A stretch of DNA of 64,000 nucleotides from SHZI01 sp040080965. Its GTDB lineage: Bacteria > Pseudomonadota > Gammaproteobacteria > Steroidobacterales > GCA-2729495. The notes below the pieces were generated by a model, which searched no databases, was not told where the DNA came from, and saw nothing but the letters and a program-made list of their open reading frames with translations. Of the stretch, positions 42,871-51,498 are shown in pieces (the stretch's first letter is position 1; every line of letters begins with the position of its first letter). The stretch spans positions 62,001 through 126,000 of the forward strand of contig JBEBHH010000002.1 of assembly GCA_040080965.1 (NCBI GenBank), given 5' to 3'. Both the position numbers and the translations under genes were made by a program.

Positions 42871-45038
42871 CCCTGACCCCTTCCGGCGCCGCCACCGTCA
42901 TTGCCCTGATCGGCAACCCGAACACCGGGAAGAGCACCCTTTTCAATGCCCTGACGGGCCTGCGGCAGAAGACCGCGAACTACCCGGGCGTGACGGTGGA
43001 GCAGCACACCGGCGAGATCACCCTTGCCGGACACCCGGTGCTGCTCGTGGACCTGCCGGGGGCCTACTCACTCGCTGCCCAGTCTCCCGACGAGATGGTG
43101 GCGATCGATGTGCTGCTCGGGCATGTCACGGACCTTCCCAGGCCGCGCGCCGTGCTGGCGGTCGTCGACTCCACCAACCTGCGCCGTAACCTGTTCCTCG
43201 TGACCCAGCTCGCCGAACTGGGGCTGCCGCTCGTCGTCGCGCTGAACCTGGCGGACGTGGCTGACAGCCGGGGCATCCGCATCGACGCCGACGAGCTGGG
43301 CCGGCAGCTGGGTGCCACAGTCGTCCCCGTGTCGGCAGCACGGGGCACGGGGCTTGCGGAACTGCGCGCCGCGCTGGCCGCTGCCCTCGATGCGTCCGCG
43401 CCGCCGGCCCTCCGCGTGCTGCCCGAGGTCGGCGCGGCGGCCGCAACCCTGGGGGAGCGCTTGCGCGCCGCCGGCTCCCATCTGCAGGACTACGAAATCG
43501 AGCGGGCGCTGATCGACGCCCAGGGCGTCGCCGAGCGGCGCTTCGAGATGACAGCAGGTAGCGAATTCCGGGGCGAGCTGTCGCGCCTGCGGGCCGAGCT
43601 GGGCGCCGGCGTGTCGCTGGCGGAGTCCGAAGCCACGGCCCGCTACGGGCTTATCAACGCGATCATTGCGCGCACCGAGCGGCGCGCAACGCCCAGGGTC
43701 ACCCTCGGTGACCGGCTGGACCGGATCACCAATCATCCGGTCATTGGCTCCATCCTGTTCGTCCTGGTGATGGCGGCGGTGTTCCAGGCCGTGTTTTCCT
43801 GGGCGACGCCGCTGATGGAACTCATCGACGGCGCCACCTCGGCAACAGGCGAATGGGTCCGGAACGTTCTGCCGGATGGCGCCCTGGCCAGCCTGCTGGT
43901 GGATGGCGCGATCGCGGGAGTTGGCGGAGTCATCGTCTTCCTGCCACAGATACTGATCCTCTTTGCGTTCATCATCTTCCTCGAGGACTCGGGCTACATG
44001 CCCCGGGTGGCTTTCATGGTCGACCGGCTGATGCGGTCGGTCGGCCTCTCGGGCCAGTCCTTCATTCCCATGCTGTCGAGCTTTGCATGTGCGGTGCCCG
44101 GCATCATGGCCACTCGCGTGATACCCGATCGCCGGGACCGGCTGGCCACGATCCTGGCTGCGCCGTTCATGACCTGCTCCGCGCGTCTGCCTGTCTACGC
44201 ACTGTTGATCGGCGCCTTTGTCCCGGACCGGCATTTCCTCGGGGGCGCCGTGAACCTGCAGGGCCTGATCCTGCTCGCGCTCTACATGCTCGGCATACTT
44301 GGCGGGGTGCTGACGGCCCTGCTCCTGAAGCGGACCATGCTCCGCGGGCCGACACCGACCTTCATGATCGAACTGCCGCCGTACCGCCTGCCCAGCTGGC
44401 GATCGATGCTGCTCAAGTTGATGGAGCGAGGCCGCGTCTTCCTGGTACGGGCTGGCACGGTCATATTCTCCGTGGCGATCCTCATCTGGGCCCTCGCCTA
44501 TTTCCCGCGGCCGCCCGAAATCGCCGGCACCTATGCCGCGGAACGCGAGTCCCTCGAGAACAGCAGGCTGTCACTGGCGGAGCGCGACCAGCGGATGGGC
44601 GCCCTCGATTCGGCCGAAGCCGGCGCCTATCTGGAACAGAGCTGGCTTGGGCGGCTCGGACACTTCGTTGCCCCCGCCTTTGCGCCGCTGGGCTGGGACT
44701 GGAAGCTCTCGGCCGCAGTCATCGCCAGCTTTCCGGCACGGGAGATCGTGGTCGCGTCCCTGGGAACCATCTATTCCGTCGGCGACCAGGCCGACAACCT
44801 GGAAGGCGCGCTCAGGGAACGGCTGCAGACGGCCACCCGGCCGGACGGTACGCTGGTCTACACGGTGCCGATGGCCATCGGCCTGATGATCTTCTACGTA
44901 TTCTGCCTGCAGTGCGCAGCCACGCTGGCGGTCATGCGGCGCGAAACCAACTCGTGGCGCTGGCCGATTTTCGCGTGGTTCTACATGACCGGCCTCGGGT
45001 ACCTGGGCGCCCTGCTTGTTTACCAGTTCGGCAGCTGA
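42867..45038 (+). CDS. feoB: ferrous iron transport protein B
   Basis: FeoB is the inner-membrane Fe(II) transporter with an N-terminal G domain. The 723-residue protein has G1 GNPNTGKST at about residues 17-25, G3 VDLPGAYSL, and G4 NLAD in VVALNLADVAD. The GDI helical region follows, then two Gate regions with about ten membrane helices, including conserved SFACAVPGIMATR and the second-gate Cys region MTCSARLPVY. It follows feoA by overlap and is followed after 14 bases by a small Cys-containing membrane protein. Upstream Fur control is likely. Confidence 0.96.
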   Translation: MTLTPSGAATVIALIGNPNTGKSTLFNALTGLRQKTANYPGVTVEQHTGEITLAGHPVLLVDLPGAYSLAAQSPDEMVAIDVLLGHVTDLPRPRAVLAVVDSTNLRRNLFLVTQLAELGLPLVVALNLADVADSRGIRIDADELGRQLGATVVPVSAARGTGLAELRAALAAALDASAPPALRVLPEVGAAAATLGERLRAAGSHLQDYEIERALIDAQGVAERRFEMTAGSEFRGELSRLRAELGAGVSLAESEATARYGLINAIIARTERRATPRVTLGDRLDRITNHPVIGSILFVLVMAAVFQAVFSWATPLMELIDGATSATGEWVRNVLPDGALASLLVDGAIAGVGGVIVFLPQILILFAFIIFLEDSGYMPRVAFMVDRLMRSVGLSGQSFIPMLSSFACAVPGIMATRVIPDRRDRLATILAAPFMTCSARLPVYALLIGAFVPDRHFLGGAVNLQGLILLALYMLGILGGVLTALLLKRTMLRGPTPTFMIELPPYRLPSWRSMLLKLMERGRVFLVRAGTVIFSVAILIWALAYFPRPPEIAGTYAAERESLENSRLSLAERDQRMGALDSAEAGAYLEQSWLGRLGHFVAPAFAPLGWDWKLSAAVIASFPAREIVVASLGTIYSVGDQADNLEGALRERLQTATRPDGTLVYTVPMAIGLMIFYVFCLQCAATLAVMRRETNSWRWPIFAWFYMTGLGYLGALLVYQFGS

Positions 45039-45052
45039 GCGGAGCAACGGCC

Positions 45053-45283
45053 ATGCTGGATACCCAGGAACTCTTCGCCCTCGGCATCGTCGCACTGGTG
45101 GCCGGGCGCCTCGTCTGGCGCCGCTGGGCGCGTCGGGACGGCAAGGTGGCAGGTGAAGCCAGGACGGGCGACTGCGGCGACTGCCCGTCGTCCGGTCCGC
45201 CGCCGAAGGAAGCCACGGTGCACTTCTACCGCCGCCCGGATGCAAAGGGCCCCGCGAACGGGGCCCCCGGCGGCGAGACCTGA
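45053..45283 (+). CDS. small FeoB-associated membrane protein with CxxC
   Basis: A 76-residue protein with one N-terminal membrane helix (about residues 5-22, LFALGIVALVAGRLVW), an Arg-rich stop-transfer segment, and a cytosolic CGDC motif at residues 41-44. It follows feoB by 14 bases with GGAG upstream of the ATG. Small Cys-rich proteins in this place are common, some as FeoC or FeoB-associated Cys-rich proteins; this one looks like the short xanthomonad type (DUF6587-like), not the winged-helix FeoC. It may bind iron or an Fe-S centre for FeoB; that is inference. Confidence 0.8.
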   Translation: MLDTQELFALGIVALVAGRLVWRRWARRDGKVAGEARTGDCGDCPSSGPPPKEATVHFYRRPDAKGPANGAPGGET

Positions 45284-45306
45284 AGCCGGGCCGGTGGCTC
45301 CGGCCC
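45247..45306. terminator. two GC-rich hairpins between convergent feo and reductase-like genes
   Basis: One hairpin GGGCCCC-GCGAAC-GGGGCCC (45247-45266) lies inside the end of the small Feo gene. A second, GGGCCGG-TGGCT-CCGGCCC (45288-45306), lies in the 33-base gap between the convergent genes. Neither has a clear U-tract, so they are terminator-like by position and strength only. Confidence 0.5.
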
Positions 45307-45316
45307 GTGGTCGCCG

Positions 45317-46141
45317 CTACTTCTTCCACTTCCCCCGGTCGGCCTGCATCTGCACGACGCCGCCACGGCGATCGAGCATGAATTGGGCCTGTTCCTTGCC
45401 AAAGACACGCTCCGCCAGCACGTTCATCGGGTCAGACCGGTTCGTGTAGTCACGGTAGGTGAAGTCGTAATTCTGCTGGGCATCGCGCTTCGCCGGGTCG
45501 AGGCGCGGCGCGTCGTCATGAAACCGGAACCAGCGGTCGACGAAGCGGTTCAGGTAGGCTTCGGCCTGGTCGATGTGCTCGTCACTCAGCGACGTAATGT
45601 AGCTCGAGCACACCGGTGACTGCATGCCCCGGATGATCGGGCCGTGGCTGGCGGACCAGACGAAGTCCGTATTCTTGCGAAATTCCAGGTAGTCCCTGTT
45701 CACGTCACCGCTGTAGTAGCGGTTCACGTAGTCCTCGTTCACCTTCAGGTCCACGCGGGGGACATAGTCGGCGTAGAAAAGCAGGTTCGGCACGGTGCCG
45801 AAAATGATCATCAGGTTTGGCACCTGGGTTTCCTGGCCCAGACAGACGTTGATGTTCATGTCGATGATGCTGGCCTTGCGGTTGCCGAGCCAGGAGCGCA
45901 CGAACCAGTCGATATTCTTCGCCGTGTAGCCGAAGAATGCGCCTTCCATCTGCTGGTCCGGGGACGTGTAGTACTCGGCGCCCTTCGAAATCGGATGCAA
46001 CTTCGCGTCGAAGTGCTTGATGATGCGGTCCGCGATGCGGCCATGGATGTTCCAGCACCGCTCCCACTGGCGGGACACGTCCACGTTGGGACTGTCGGCG
46101 AGGAACTCGTGGATCGTCTTGACGTCGCTTTGCTTGCTCAT
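45317..46141 (-). CDS. uncharacterised protein, possible bilin/red-chlorophyll-catabolite reductase relative
   Basis: The 274-residue protein has no signal peptide or membrane helix and starts MSKQSDVKTIHEF after a strong AGGAGG. It contains ISKGAEYYTSPDQQMEGAFFG, IDMNINVCLGQETQVPN, LLFYADYVPRVDLKVNEDYV and SPVCSSYITSL. The block with a Pro-Arg-x-Asp followed by x-Asp-Tyr-x-x-x-Tyr-Tyr, and the later SP(V)xSSY-like region, recall red chlorophyll catabolite reductase and the ferredoxin-dependent bilin reductase fold. This is from pattern memory only and needs a profile search. It is divergent from the dehydrogenase at 46240 and convergent with the feo operon. Confidence 0.75.
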   Translation of the reverse strand: MSKQSDVKTIHEFLADSPNVDVSRQWERCWNIHGRIADRIIKHFDAKLHPISKGAEYYTSPDQQMEGAFFGYTAKNIDWFVRSWLGNRKASIIDMNINVCLGQETQVPNLMIIFGTVPNLLFYADYVPRVDLKVNEDYVNRYYSGDVNRDYLEFRKNTDFVWSASHGPIIRGMQSPVCSSYITSLSDEHIDQAEAYLNRFVDRWFRFHDDAPRLDPAKRDAQQNYDFTYRDYTNRSDPMNVLAERVFGKEQAQFMLDRRGGVVQMQADRGKWKK

Positions 46142-46239
46142 GCCGCCCCTCCTGCAGATCGAGGTGCGAATGATAGGAGAAGTCGCGGCCGGCGCTAGAA
46201 TGGACCGGACCGGCGTCCACCGTGCGGGAGCGAACGCGA

Positions 46240-47148
46240 ATGCCCGAAGTAGTCGACAAGTCAGCAGCCAGCGGGGCGCCACGGCCCCGGCGGATCGGCT
46301 TCATAGGCCTCGGCGTCATGGGTTATCCCATGGCGGGCCATCTGGCCAGGGCTGGCCACGCGGTGACCGTCTACAACAGGACCGGCAGCAGGGCCCTGGC
46401 CTGGGCTGGCGAGTACCCGGGCCGGGTGGCCGGCAGCCCGGGTGGTGCTGCGCGTGATGCAGACCTGGTATTCGCCTGCGTCGGCAATGACGACGATCTG
46501 CGTTCCGTGATTCTTGGTCCCGACGGCGCGTTGGCCGGTATGGCTGCCGGTACGACGCTCGTAGACCACACCACGGCTTCAGCGGTGGCTGCCCGGGACC
46601 TGCACGCAGTCGCCGCCGACCGCGGGCTGCACTTCGTTGATGCGCCGGTTTCCGGGGGCCAATCTGGCGCGGTGAACGGAACACTCACCGTCATGTGTGG
46701 CGGCGAGAAGCCGGTGATCGATGCCCTGCGACCGGTAATTGCGGCCTACGCGCGGGCCGTTACGCGCGTCGGTCCGGTTGGCGCGGGGCAACTGGCGAAG
46801 ATGGTGAACCAGATCTGCATCGCCGGCCTGCTCCAGGGTCTGAGCGAAGGGATCGCCTTCGGCGAGAAGGCCGGCCTGGATATGACCGTCGTCCTTGACG
46901 TGATCAGCAAAGGCGCTGCCCAGAGCTGGCAGATGGAGAACCGGGGCGGGACGATGCTTGCGGACCAGTTCGACTTTGGCTTCGCGGTGCAGTGGATGAT
47001 CAAGGACCTGCGCATGACCCTTGAGGAAGCCGGGCGGATTGGCGCGCAGCTCCCGGTGACGGGTCTCGTTGAGACGTTCTATGAGGACATCAGCCGCAAC
47101 GGCGGGGGGCGATGGGACACCTCGAGCCTTGTACGGCGCCTGCGCTGA
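46240..47148 (+). CDS. NAD(P)-dependent beta-hydroxyacid dehydrogenase (3-hydroxyisobutyrate dehydrogenase family)
   Basis: The family oxidises beta-hydroxyacids such as 3-hydroxyisobutyrate or tartronate semialdehyde (in reverse). The Rossmann motif GFIGLGVMGYPMAGHL is near the N-terminus, the substrate-binding APVSGGQSGA at about residue 135, and the catalytic Lys in GQLAKMVNQ. The C-terminal helical domain ends WDTSSLVRRLR. The ATG at 46240 has GGGAG nine bases upstream and gives 302 residues; a GTG at 46222 is also in frame. It stands alone, 98 bases from the divergent reductase-like gene. The exact substrate is unknown; valine degradation is possible. Confidence 0.88.
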   Translation: MPEVVDKSAASGAPRPRRIGFIGLGVMGYPMAGHLARAGHAVTVYNRTGSRALAWAGEYPGRVAGSPGGAARDADLVFACVGNDDDLRSVILGPDGALAGMAAGTTLVDHTTASAVAARDLHAVAADRGLHFVDAPVSGGQSGAVNGTLTVMCGGEKPVIDALRPVIAAYARAVTRVGPVGAGQLAKMVNQICIAGLLQGLSEGIAFGEKAGLDMTVVLDVISKGAAQSWQMENRGGTMLADQFDFGFAVQWMIKDLRMTLEEAGRIGAQLPVTGLVETFYEDISRNGGGRWDTSSLVRRLR

Positions 47149-47238
47149 GCGGCGCCCGCGAAACCCGCACGGCCTGGGGGTGAAAGTACTAGGCTGGCGG
47201 AGTTCCCAGATTGACCTCTACACCTTCAGGAGAATCCC

Positions 47239-47433
47239 ATGAACAACCCTACCCTGATCAGGATGAGCTGGACTGCCATTGCCCTCGCCGCGGTCCTGGC
47301 CGTGGGCTGCGAAAAGAAGGGTCCGGTCGAGCAGGCCGGTGAGGAAGTCGATGAAGCGATCGACACCATGAAGCGCGGTGAGGAATCGACCGCCACCAAG
47401 CTGGACGACGCGGTGGACGAACTGAAGGAGTAA
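47239..47433 (+). CDS. small lipoprotein
   Basis: A 64-residue protein with a signal peptide and lipobox LAVGC, lipidated at Cys24. The mature part is about 40 residues, highly charged and predicted helical (VEQAGEEVDEAIDTMKRGEE, then ATKLDDAVDELKE), similar in feel to small coiled-coil lipoproteins. A good ribosome site, AGGAG, precedes the ATG. It stands between the dehydrogenase and a convergent secreted protease-like gene. No family is recognised. Confidence 0.85.
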   Translation: MNNPTLIRMSWTAIALAAVLAVGCEKKGPVEQAGEEVDEAIDTMKRGEESTATKLDDAVDELKE

Positions 47434-47455
47434 CGGCCCGGCGAGGCGCCGGCCG
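47434..47455. terminator. hairpin in convergent gap
   Basis: CGGCCCGGCG and CGCCGGCCG flank an AGG loop right after the lipoprotein stop, forming a very stable stem with one bulged base. It fills nearly the whole 28-base gap between the lipoprotein and the dockerin-subtilase genes and may act for both. No U-tract is seen. Confidence 0.55.
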
Positions 47456-47461
47456 GCGGAC

Positions 47462-49261
47462 CTACGGTCCGGGCGCGAGGTTGAGCGAGTTGCGCAGTAT
47501 GGCGAAGTCCGCGGCCGTAACCGCGCCACTGCCATTCAGGTCGGCGGCGGCCGCCAACGGGCCCGCCGTGGCATCGAGGCCCAGCACGGAGCGCAGTAGG
47601 GCGTAGTCGGCCGACGTCACCATCCCGCTGTTGTTCAGGTCGGCGTCGCAGGTGTTGCCGAAGCCGTCGCCATCGGCATCGAGCTGGACATTACCGCCAG
47701 AGTCGGTGGCCATGGGTCCGTTATGGGCAGTGAGGCAGTTGTCCTGCCCGTCGTAGGCCCCGTCGCCGTCCGTGTCCTGCATAAGCTGCCAGGCGAGGCC
47801 AAAATCGTGAGTGAAGTTCCCGGTTCTCGTCACCCGCAGGGCGTACTGGGCATTGGCAGGGACCACGAACCAGATGTTCTCGGTGTTCTCGCTCGCGCTC
47901 GACGAACTGGCGACCACGGCACTGCCGTTGGCCAGGTCGATCAGGGCGATGTTCAGGTCCCTGAGGTAGCCGTTGGGATTGAAGCTGTTCGGGTTCGTCC
48001 CGCCAGTGATGTCCAGGTTCCACACCAGCGCCGCCGTCAGCAGCGACGGGTAGGCCTGCGCCGGCAGCGGGTAAGTCGCCGTGGTGTTGCTGGTGCCGGT
48101 AAAGCCGAAGGCCGGGTCGTAGTCGAAACCCCTGCCGGTCGCACTGGGTCCGGGACCGCCATCTTCCGTGCTGTTCTGCTCGCCACCGGCGATGATCCAG
48201 TAACTGTTCCTGACATTCAGCTGGCCCGCGCCGTAGCGACGATCCAGGCCGTTGGCGGTCTGGTTGGCCACGGCGCCGCGGTAGAGGTCCAGATTGGTGG
48301 GGTTTGGCGCGGTGTTGTGGGTCACTCGATCCGCGCCGGCCATCAGCGCCGCCTTGATCACCTCGGACCGCTCGGCATTGCGGACCACGACACCCGCCCG
48401 GTTGGTCATGCTGACCGCCACGGGGTCCGTGGACAGGGCCGGGTTGGCATGACCGGTCTCAATGAGCAGCGCTGCCGCCGAGGAGACGTGGGGCGTGGCG
48501 CTGCTGACGGAATTGATCGGGTCAACGATGTCGGGCCGCACGCGGCCCGCCGTATAGAGGGCATCGAGCGCCAGCGACCCCGGCGCATGCTGCGCGTCGC
48601 TGCGCCCGACCGCGATTACGTTGAAGGCTCCGGCCAGCAGCGCGTAGGTGGTGGGCGTGATCCCGTCGCCGTTGTTGAGGCCGGCGACCTGGATGAATTC
48701 GTCCGTCTCCACCAGCCAGTCCACGCGGCGGAGAACGTAGGTGTCGGCCGTGCCGGCGCTACCGACCCAGCTGTGGTTCCCGAGCCGGTTCGTGGAAATG
48801 TTGGGGCGGGATCCACCGCTGCCATTCACGGTCTGCAGGAATCCGCCCCCAATCCAGTCGCCGGCCGAGTACGCGGAGATGTTGGCGATGGCCGGGGCCA
48901 TGGAAGTCGAAATGCCGTAGAAATCCTGGCCAACTCCCGTGGCGTGATAGGAGTACAGCCCTGCGGGGGCATTGGAGGAGTTGGTGATCGTCTTGCCGGC
49001 GAACTGGGCATCGAGTATGTCCGGCATCCAGGCGTTCTGGCCGTTGACCAGCTGGGTGCCCTCCACCTGGCTCACGACGACGGCAGTTCCATCGGGAATG
49101 GAGACCCCGAGTTCCTGCTGCAACAGCGTATATCCGACGTCGCTGCGGTGGTCCGCGAGGGAATTCAGCGGCGCGAGGCCGACGACCAACAGCCCGACGA
49201 GCGGGCAGGCAAGGACCCGGCTCAAGGGCCGCCGGGCGGTTGACGGCTGGATGTGAACCAA
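47462..49261 (-). CDS. secreted subtilase-like (S8) protein with C-terminal dockerin repeats
   Basis: A signal peptide (RVLACPLVGLLVVGLAPLNSLA) precedes a subtilase-like domain. The Ser motif reads SVSSATPHVSSAAALLIE (like GTSxAxPHVxGxAAL) and the His motif YHATGVGQDFYG. The expected Asp motif reads VVVSQVEGT, with Glu where Asp should be. After a beta-rich region with NAQYALRVTRTGNF come thrombospondin-3-like calcium repeats (DTDGDGAYDGQDNC, DADGDGFGNTCD) and two dockerin-like repeats (DLNNSGMVTSADYALLRS, DLNGSGAVTAADFAILRN). A TTG start at 49261 has GGGGA eight bases upstream and gives 599 residues; an ATG at 49348 would add 29 residues but lacks a ribosome site. Confidence 0.8.
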   Translation of the reverse strand: MVHIQPSTARRPLSRVLACPLVGLLVVGLAPLNSLADHRSDVGYTLLQQELGVSIPDGTAVVVSQVEGTQLVNGQNAWMPDILDAQFAGKTITNSSNAPAGLYSYHATGVGQDFYGISTSMAPAIANISAYSAGDWIGGGFLQTVNGSGGSRPNISTNRLGNHSWVGSAGTADTYVLRRVDWLVETDEFIQVAGLNNGDGITPTTYALLAGAFNVIAVGRSDAQHAPGSLALDALYTAGRVRPDIVDPINSVSSATPHVSSAAALLIETGHANPALSTDPVAVSMTNRAGVVVRNAERSEVIKAALMAGADRVTHNTAPNPTNLDLYRGAVANQTANGLDRRYGAGQLNVRNSYWIIAGGEQNSTEDGGPGPSATGRGFDYDPAFGFTGTSNTTATYPLPAQAYPSLLTAALVWNLDITGGTNPNSFNPNGYLRDLNIALIDLANGSAVVASSSSASENTENIWFVVPANAQYALRVTRTGNFTHDFGLAWQLMQDTDGDGAYDGQDNCLTAHNGPMATDSGGNVQLDADGDGFGNTCDADLNNSGMVTSADYALLRSVLGLDATAGPLAAAADLNGSGAVTAADFAILRNSLNLAPGP

Positions 49262-49389
49262 GGAGCGATTCCCCACGAATCGGCTGGCAGGCCCGGCTCG
49301 GCGACCGGGTTCATGATCATTCGGCCTCAAGGGTAGTCTAGTCCCCATGACGCGCGGATTGCGGCCATTTGTCTTAATTTTCGTAAAGT

Positions 49390-49479
49390 TGGCGGAGGGA
49401 GAGGGATTCGAACCCCCGTAAGGCGTTAGCCTTCCACTGATTTCGAGTCAGGGCCGTTCAGCCACTCCGGCACCCCTCC
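49390..49479 (-). tRNA. tRNA-Ser(CGA)
   Basis: Read on the minus strand, the 90 bases fold as a tRNA with a 7-base acceptor stem (GGAGGGG with TCCCTCC), a D arm, an anticodon loop CTCGAAA with anticodon CGA (reads UCG), a long variable arm typical of serine tRNA, and a T arm with TTCGAAT. The discriminator is G and the CCA end is encoded (TGG at 49390-49392 on the plus strand). It sits alone between the dockerin protein and a small unknown gene; no integrase or duplicated tRNA end is seen. Confidence 0.96.
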
Positions 49480-49492
49480 ATCGCGGGGCATT

Positions 49493-49810
49493 CTATAGAG
49501 ACTCCGTGAGCAGGGCGAGAAACTCGGCCGGCCGGGTCAGCACGTTCTGCTCGGTTGCCTCACCCGTGGCGGAGCAACCGCTCACGATTCCGCCCGTCTG
49601 GTCCGGGGCCTCGGACTGCTTCTCCTGGCGATAGAACCGGAACCACGCCTCAAGGGTCAGTCCGCCGCCCCTGGGCGCCATGAAATCCCGGTAGGCCCTG
49701 TAGCGGCTGGAAACCATTTCCACTTCGGCTGGGTCAATCCCGGCAGCCCGGGCTCGGCGGCGCCAGTTCTCCACGGGGACCGGGTCGGCAGCGGGGGTGG
49801 GTGCGCTCAT
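49493..49810 (-). CDS. small hypothetical protein
   Basis: A 105-residue open frame with no signal peptide or membrane helix, beginning MSAPTPAADPVPVENWRRRA. The middle part AYRDFMAPRGGGLTLEAWFR looks like a conserved structured segment, and a single Cys is present. No ribosome site is clear before the ATG. It lies 13 bases from the tRNA-Ser gene and is divergent from mltF. I do not recognise the family. The 209 bases between its start and mltF contain a relatively AT-rich stretch that probably holds promoters, but none is clear. Confidence 0.5.
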   Translation of the reverse strand: MSAPTPAADPVPVENWRRRARAAGIDPAEVEMVSSRYRAYRDFMAPRGGGLTLEAWFRFYRQEKQSEAPDQTGGIVSGCSATGEATEQNVLTRPAEFLALLTESL

Positions 49811-50019
49811 GGACCGCTACGATAGCCGAATGGCCGCCCGCACCGCGACATGACAATAACCCGAAGACAATTCCGTAAGTCCCTGTTTATCCTGATTTCA
49901 AACATAACACGAAGGCCCGGAACGGAGACCCGACGCCTGGAGCGGCCCGAAACCAGCGTGATACGGTGCACCCCGTCGAAGGGCCATGAGGTCGGGCGCA
50001 AGCCTGAAACCGCTGACCA

Positions 50020-51486
50020 ATGAGACGCGTGCTGATCATCCTGCTGGCTGCCCTGCTCACCACCTGCGGGGTCCAGCCCACCCTCCTGGAGGAAGTCCGG
50101 GCCCTTGGCGAATTGCGGGTCGTCACCCGCAACAGCCCCATTACCTATTTCATCGGCCAGGCGGGCCCCGAGGGGCCCGACTACGATCTCGTGCGCGGCT
50201 TTGCCGATCACCTGGGCGTGAAACTGAAGCTGGTCGAGGCTGACCGCTTCGGTGACCTGCTCTCCGAGGTCGAGTCAGGCCGCGCCCACCTGGCCGCCGC
50301 CGGCCTTACCGTGACCGCCGAGCGAGCCAAGCGCGTGGACTTCGGCCCGCCCTACCAGCAGGTCAGCCAGAGCCTCGTCCATCACCGGGGACGGAAGGCT
50401 CCCCGCTCACCGGCCGATCTCGTGGGCAAGCGCATCGAAGTGGTGGCCCAGTCCAGCTACGTGGAGACGCTGACGGCCGCCCGCGGCAAGTTCCCGGACC
50501 TCGCGTGGACTGAGGATCCAACCGCCGATGCCGGCGAACTGCTGGACAGGGTCGCGCGGGGTGACGCCGACTACACGCTGGTCGACTCGAACCTCTTTGC
50601 CATCTACCAGCGTTTCCATCCGGAGCTCCGCGTCGCGTTCAACATGACCGACGGTGATGCGCTGGCATGGGCCTTCCAGCGGCGCGGTGACCGCAGCCTG
50701 ATCGACGAGGCCGCGGCGTACCTGGCCGGAATCCGCGCCTCGGGCCAGCTGGCCCACGTGATGGACCGGTACTACGGGCACAAGGCGACGTTCGATTACG
50801 CCGGCACCCGCAAGTTCATGCGCGACTACCAGCAATTGCTGCCGCGTTACCGGAAGCAATTCGAGGCAGCGGCCGAGCGCGCGGGCATCGACTGGCGACT
50901 GATCGCCGCGGTCGGCTACCAGGAGAGCCACTGGAATCCGGAAGCGATCTCGCCGAAGGGCGCGCAAGGCATGATGATGCTGACGCCGGAGACCGCCACC
51001 CTGATGGGCATAGAAAATCCCATGGACGCGGGCCAGAGCATCGTGGGCGGGTCGAAGTACCTGTGGCGCATGAAGCGCCGGATCGCAAAACTGTCGCCGG
51101 ATATTCCCGACCAGGATCTCACCTGGATGGCCCTCGCCGGGTACAACATGGGCTTCGGCCACCTGCTCGACGCCCGCCAGGTCACCAAGGCCAACGGCGG
51201 CAACCCGGACCGGTGGGTCGACGTGAAGGACGCCTTGCCACTGCTCATGGAACGGCGCTGGTACACCCAGGCGCGATGGGGCTATGCCCGGGGCCGGGAA
51301 ACCCGCGCCTATGTGCGCAACATCCGCAACTACTACGACATCCTGGTGTGGCTCGAGGACGGGCCGGAGGACTACCAGGAGCCGGGCCAGCCCGGGAAAC
51401 CGCCGGTGACGGCAGACAACGCCGACGACGACGGTAAGAGCGGCGACCGCCGCGACCCCCAATCGGCGAGTCGCGGTCGCGGCTGA
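50020..51486 (+). CDS. mltF: membrane-bound lytic murein transglycosylase F
   Basis: MltF cleaves peptidoglycan glycan strands to give 1,6-anhydro muropeptides at the outer membrane. The N-terminus is a lipoprotein-like signal ending at Cys16 (LLTTCG; the residue before Cys is Thr, which is not ideal). An ABC-type solute-binding regulatory domain spans about 30-260, and an SLT catalytic domain about 285-440, with the catalytic Glu in GYQESHWNPEAISPKGAQG and later ALAGYNMGFGHL. Its last residues (SASRGRG) are encoded by an antisense REP-like element, whose sequence supplies the TGA stop. Length is 488 residues, normal for MltF. Confidence 0.94.
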   Translation: MRRVLIILLAALLTTCGVQPTLLEEVRALGELRVVTRNSPITYFIGQAGPEGPDYDLVRGFADHLGVKLKLVEADRFGDLLSEVESGRAHLAAAGLTVTAERAKRVDFGPPYQQVSQSLVHHRGRKAPRSPADLVGKRIEVVAQSSYVETLTAARGKFPDLAWTEDPTADAGELLDRVARGDADYTLVDSNLFAIYQRFHPELRVAFNMTDGDALAWAFQRRGDRSLIDEAAAYLAGIRASGQLAHVMDRYYGHKATFDYAGTRKFMRDYQQLLPRYRKQFEAAAERAGIDWRLIAAVGYQESHWNPEAISPKGAQGMMMLTPETATLMGIENPMDAGQSIVGGSKYLWRMKRRIAKLSPDIPDQDLTWMALAGYNMGFGHLLDARQVTKANGGNPDRWVDVKDALPLLMERRWYTQARWGYARGRETRAYVRNIRNYYDILVWLEDGPEDYQEPGQPGKPPVTADNADDDGKSGDRRDPQSASRGRG

Positions 51487-51498
51487 AGCCGCTCCTAC
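51476..51498 (-). repeat. REP-like element at the end of mltF
   Basis: On the minus strand the sequence begins GTAGGAGCGGCTTCAGCCGC, an imperfect hairpin of the REP type seen again at 57.8 and 60.1 kb. Here it lies antisense to mltF and contains that gene's stop codon (TGA within GGCTGAAGCC). It also falls in the 8-base gap to the convergent liuD gene and overlaps the first bases of that gene's stop region. Confidence 0.85.

Noticed and set aside
49390..49479. tRNA-Ser as an integration site for a mobile island
   Set aside because: No integrase, no duplicated tRNA 3' end and no composition change were found beside it.
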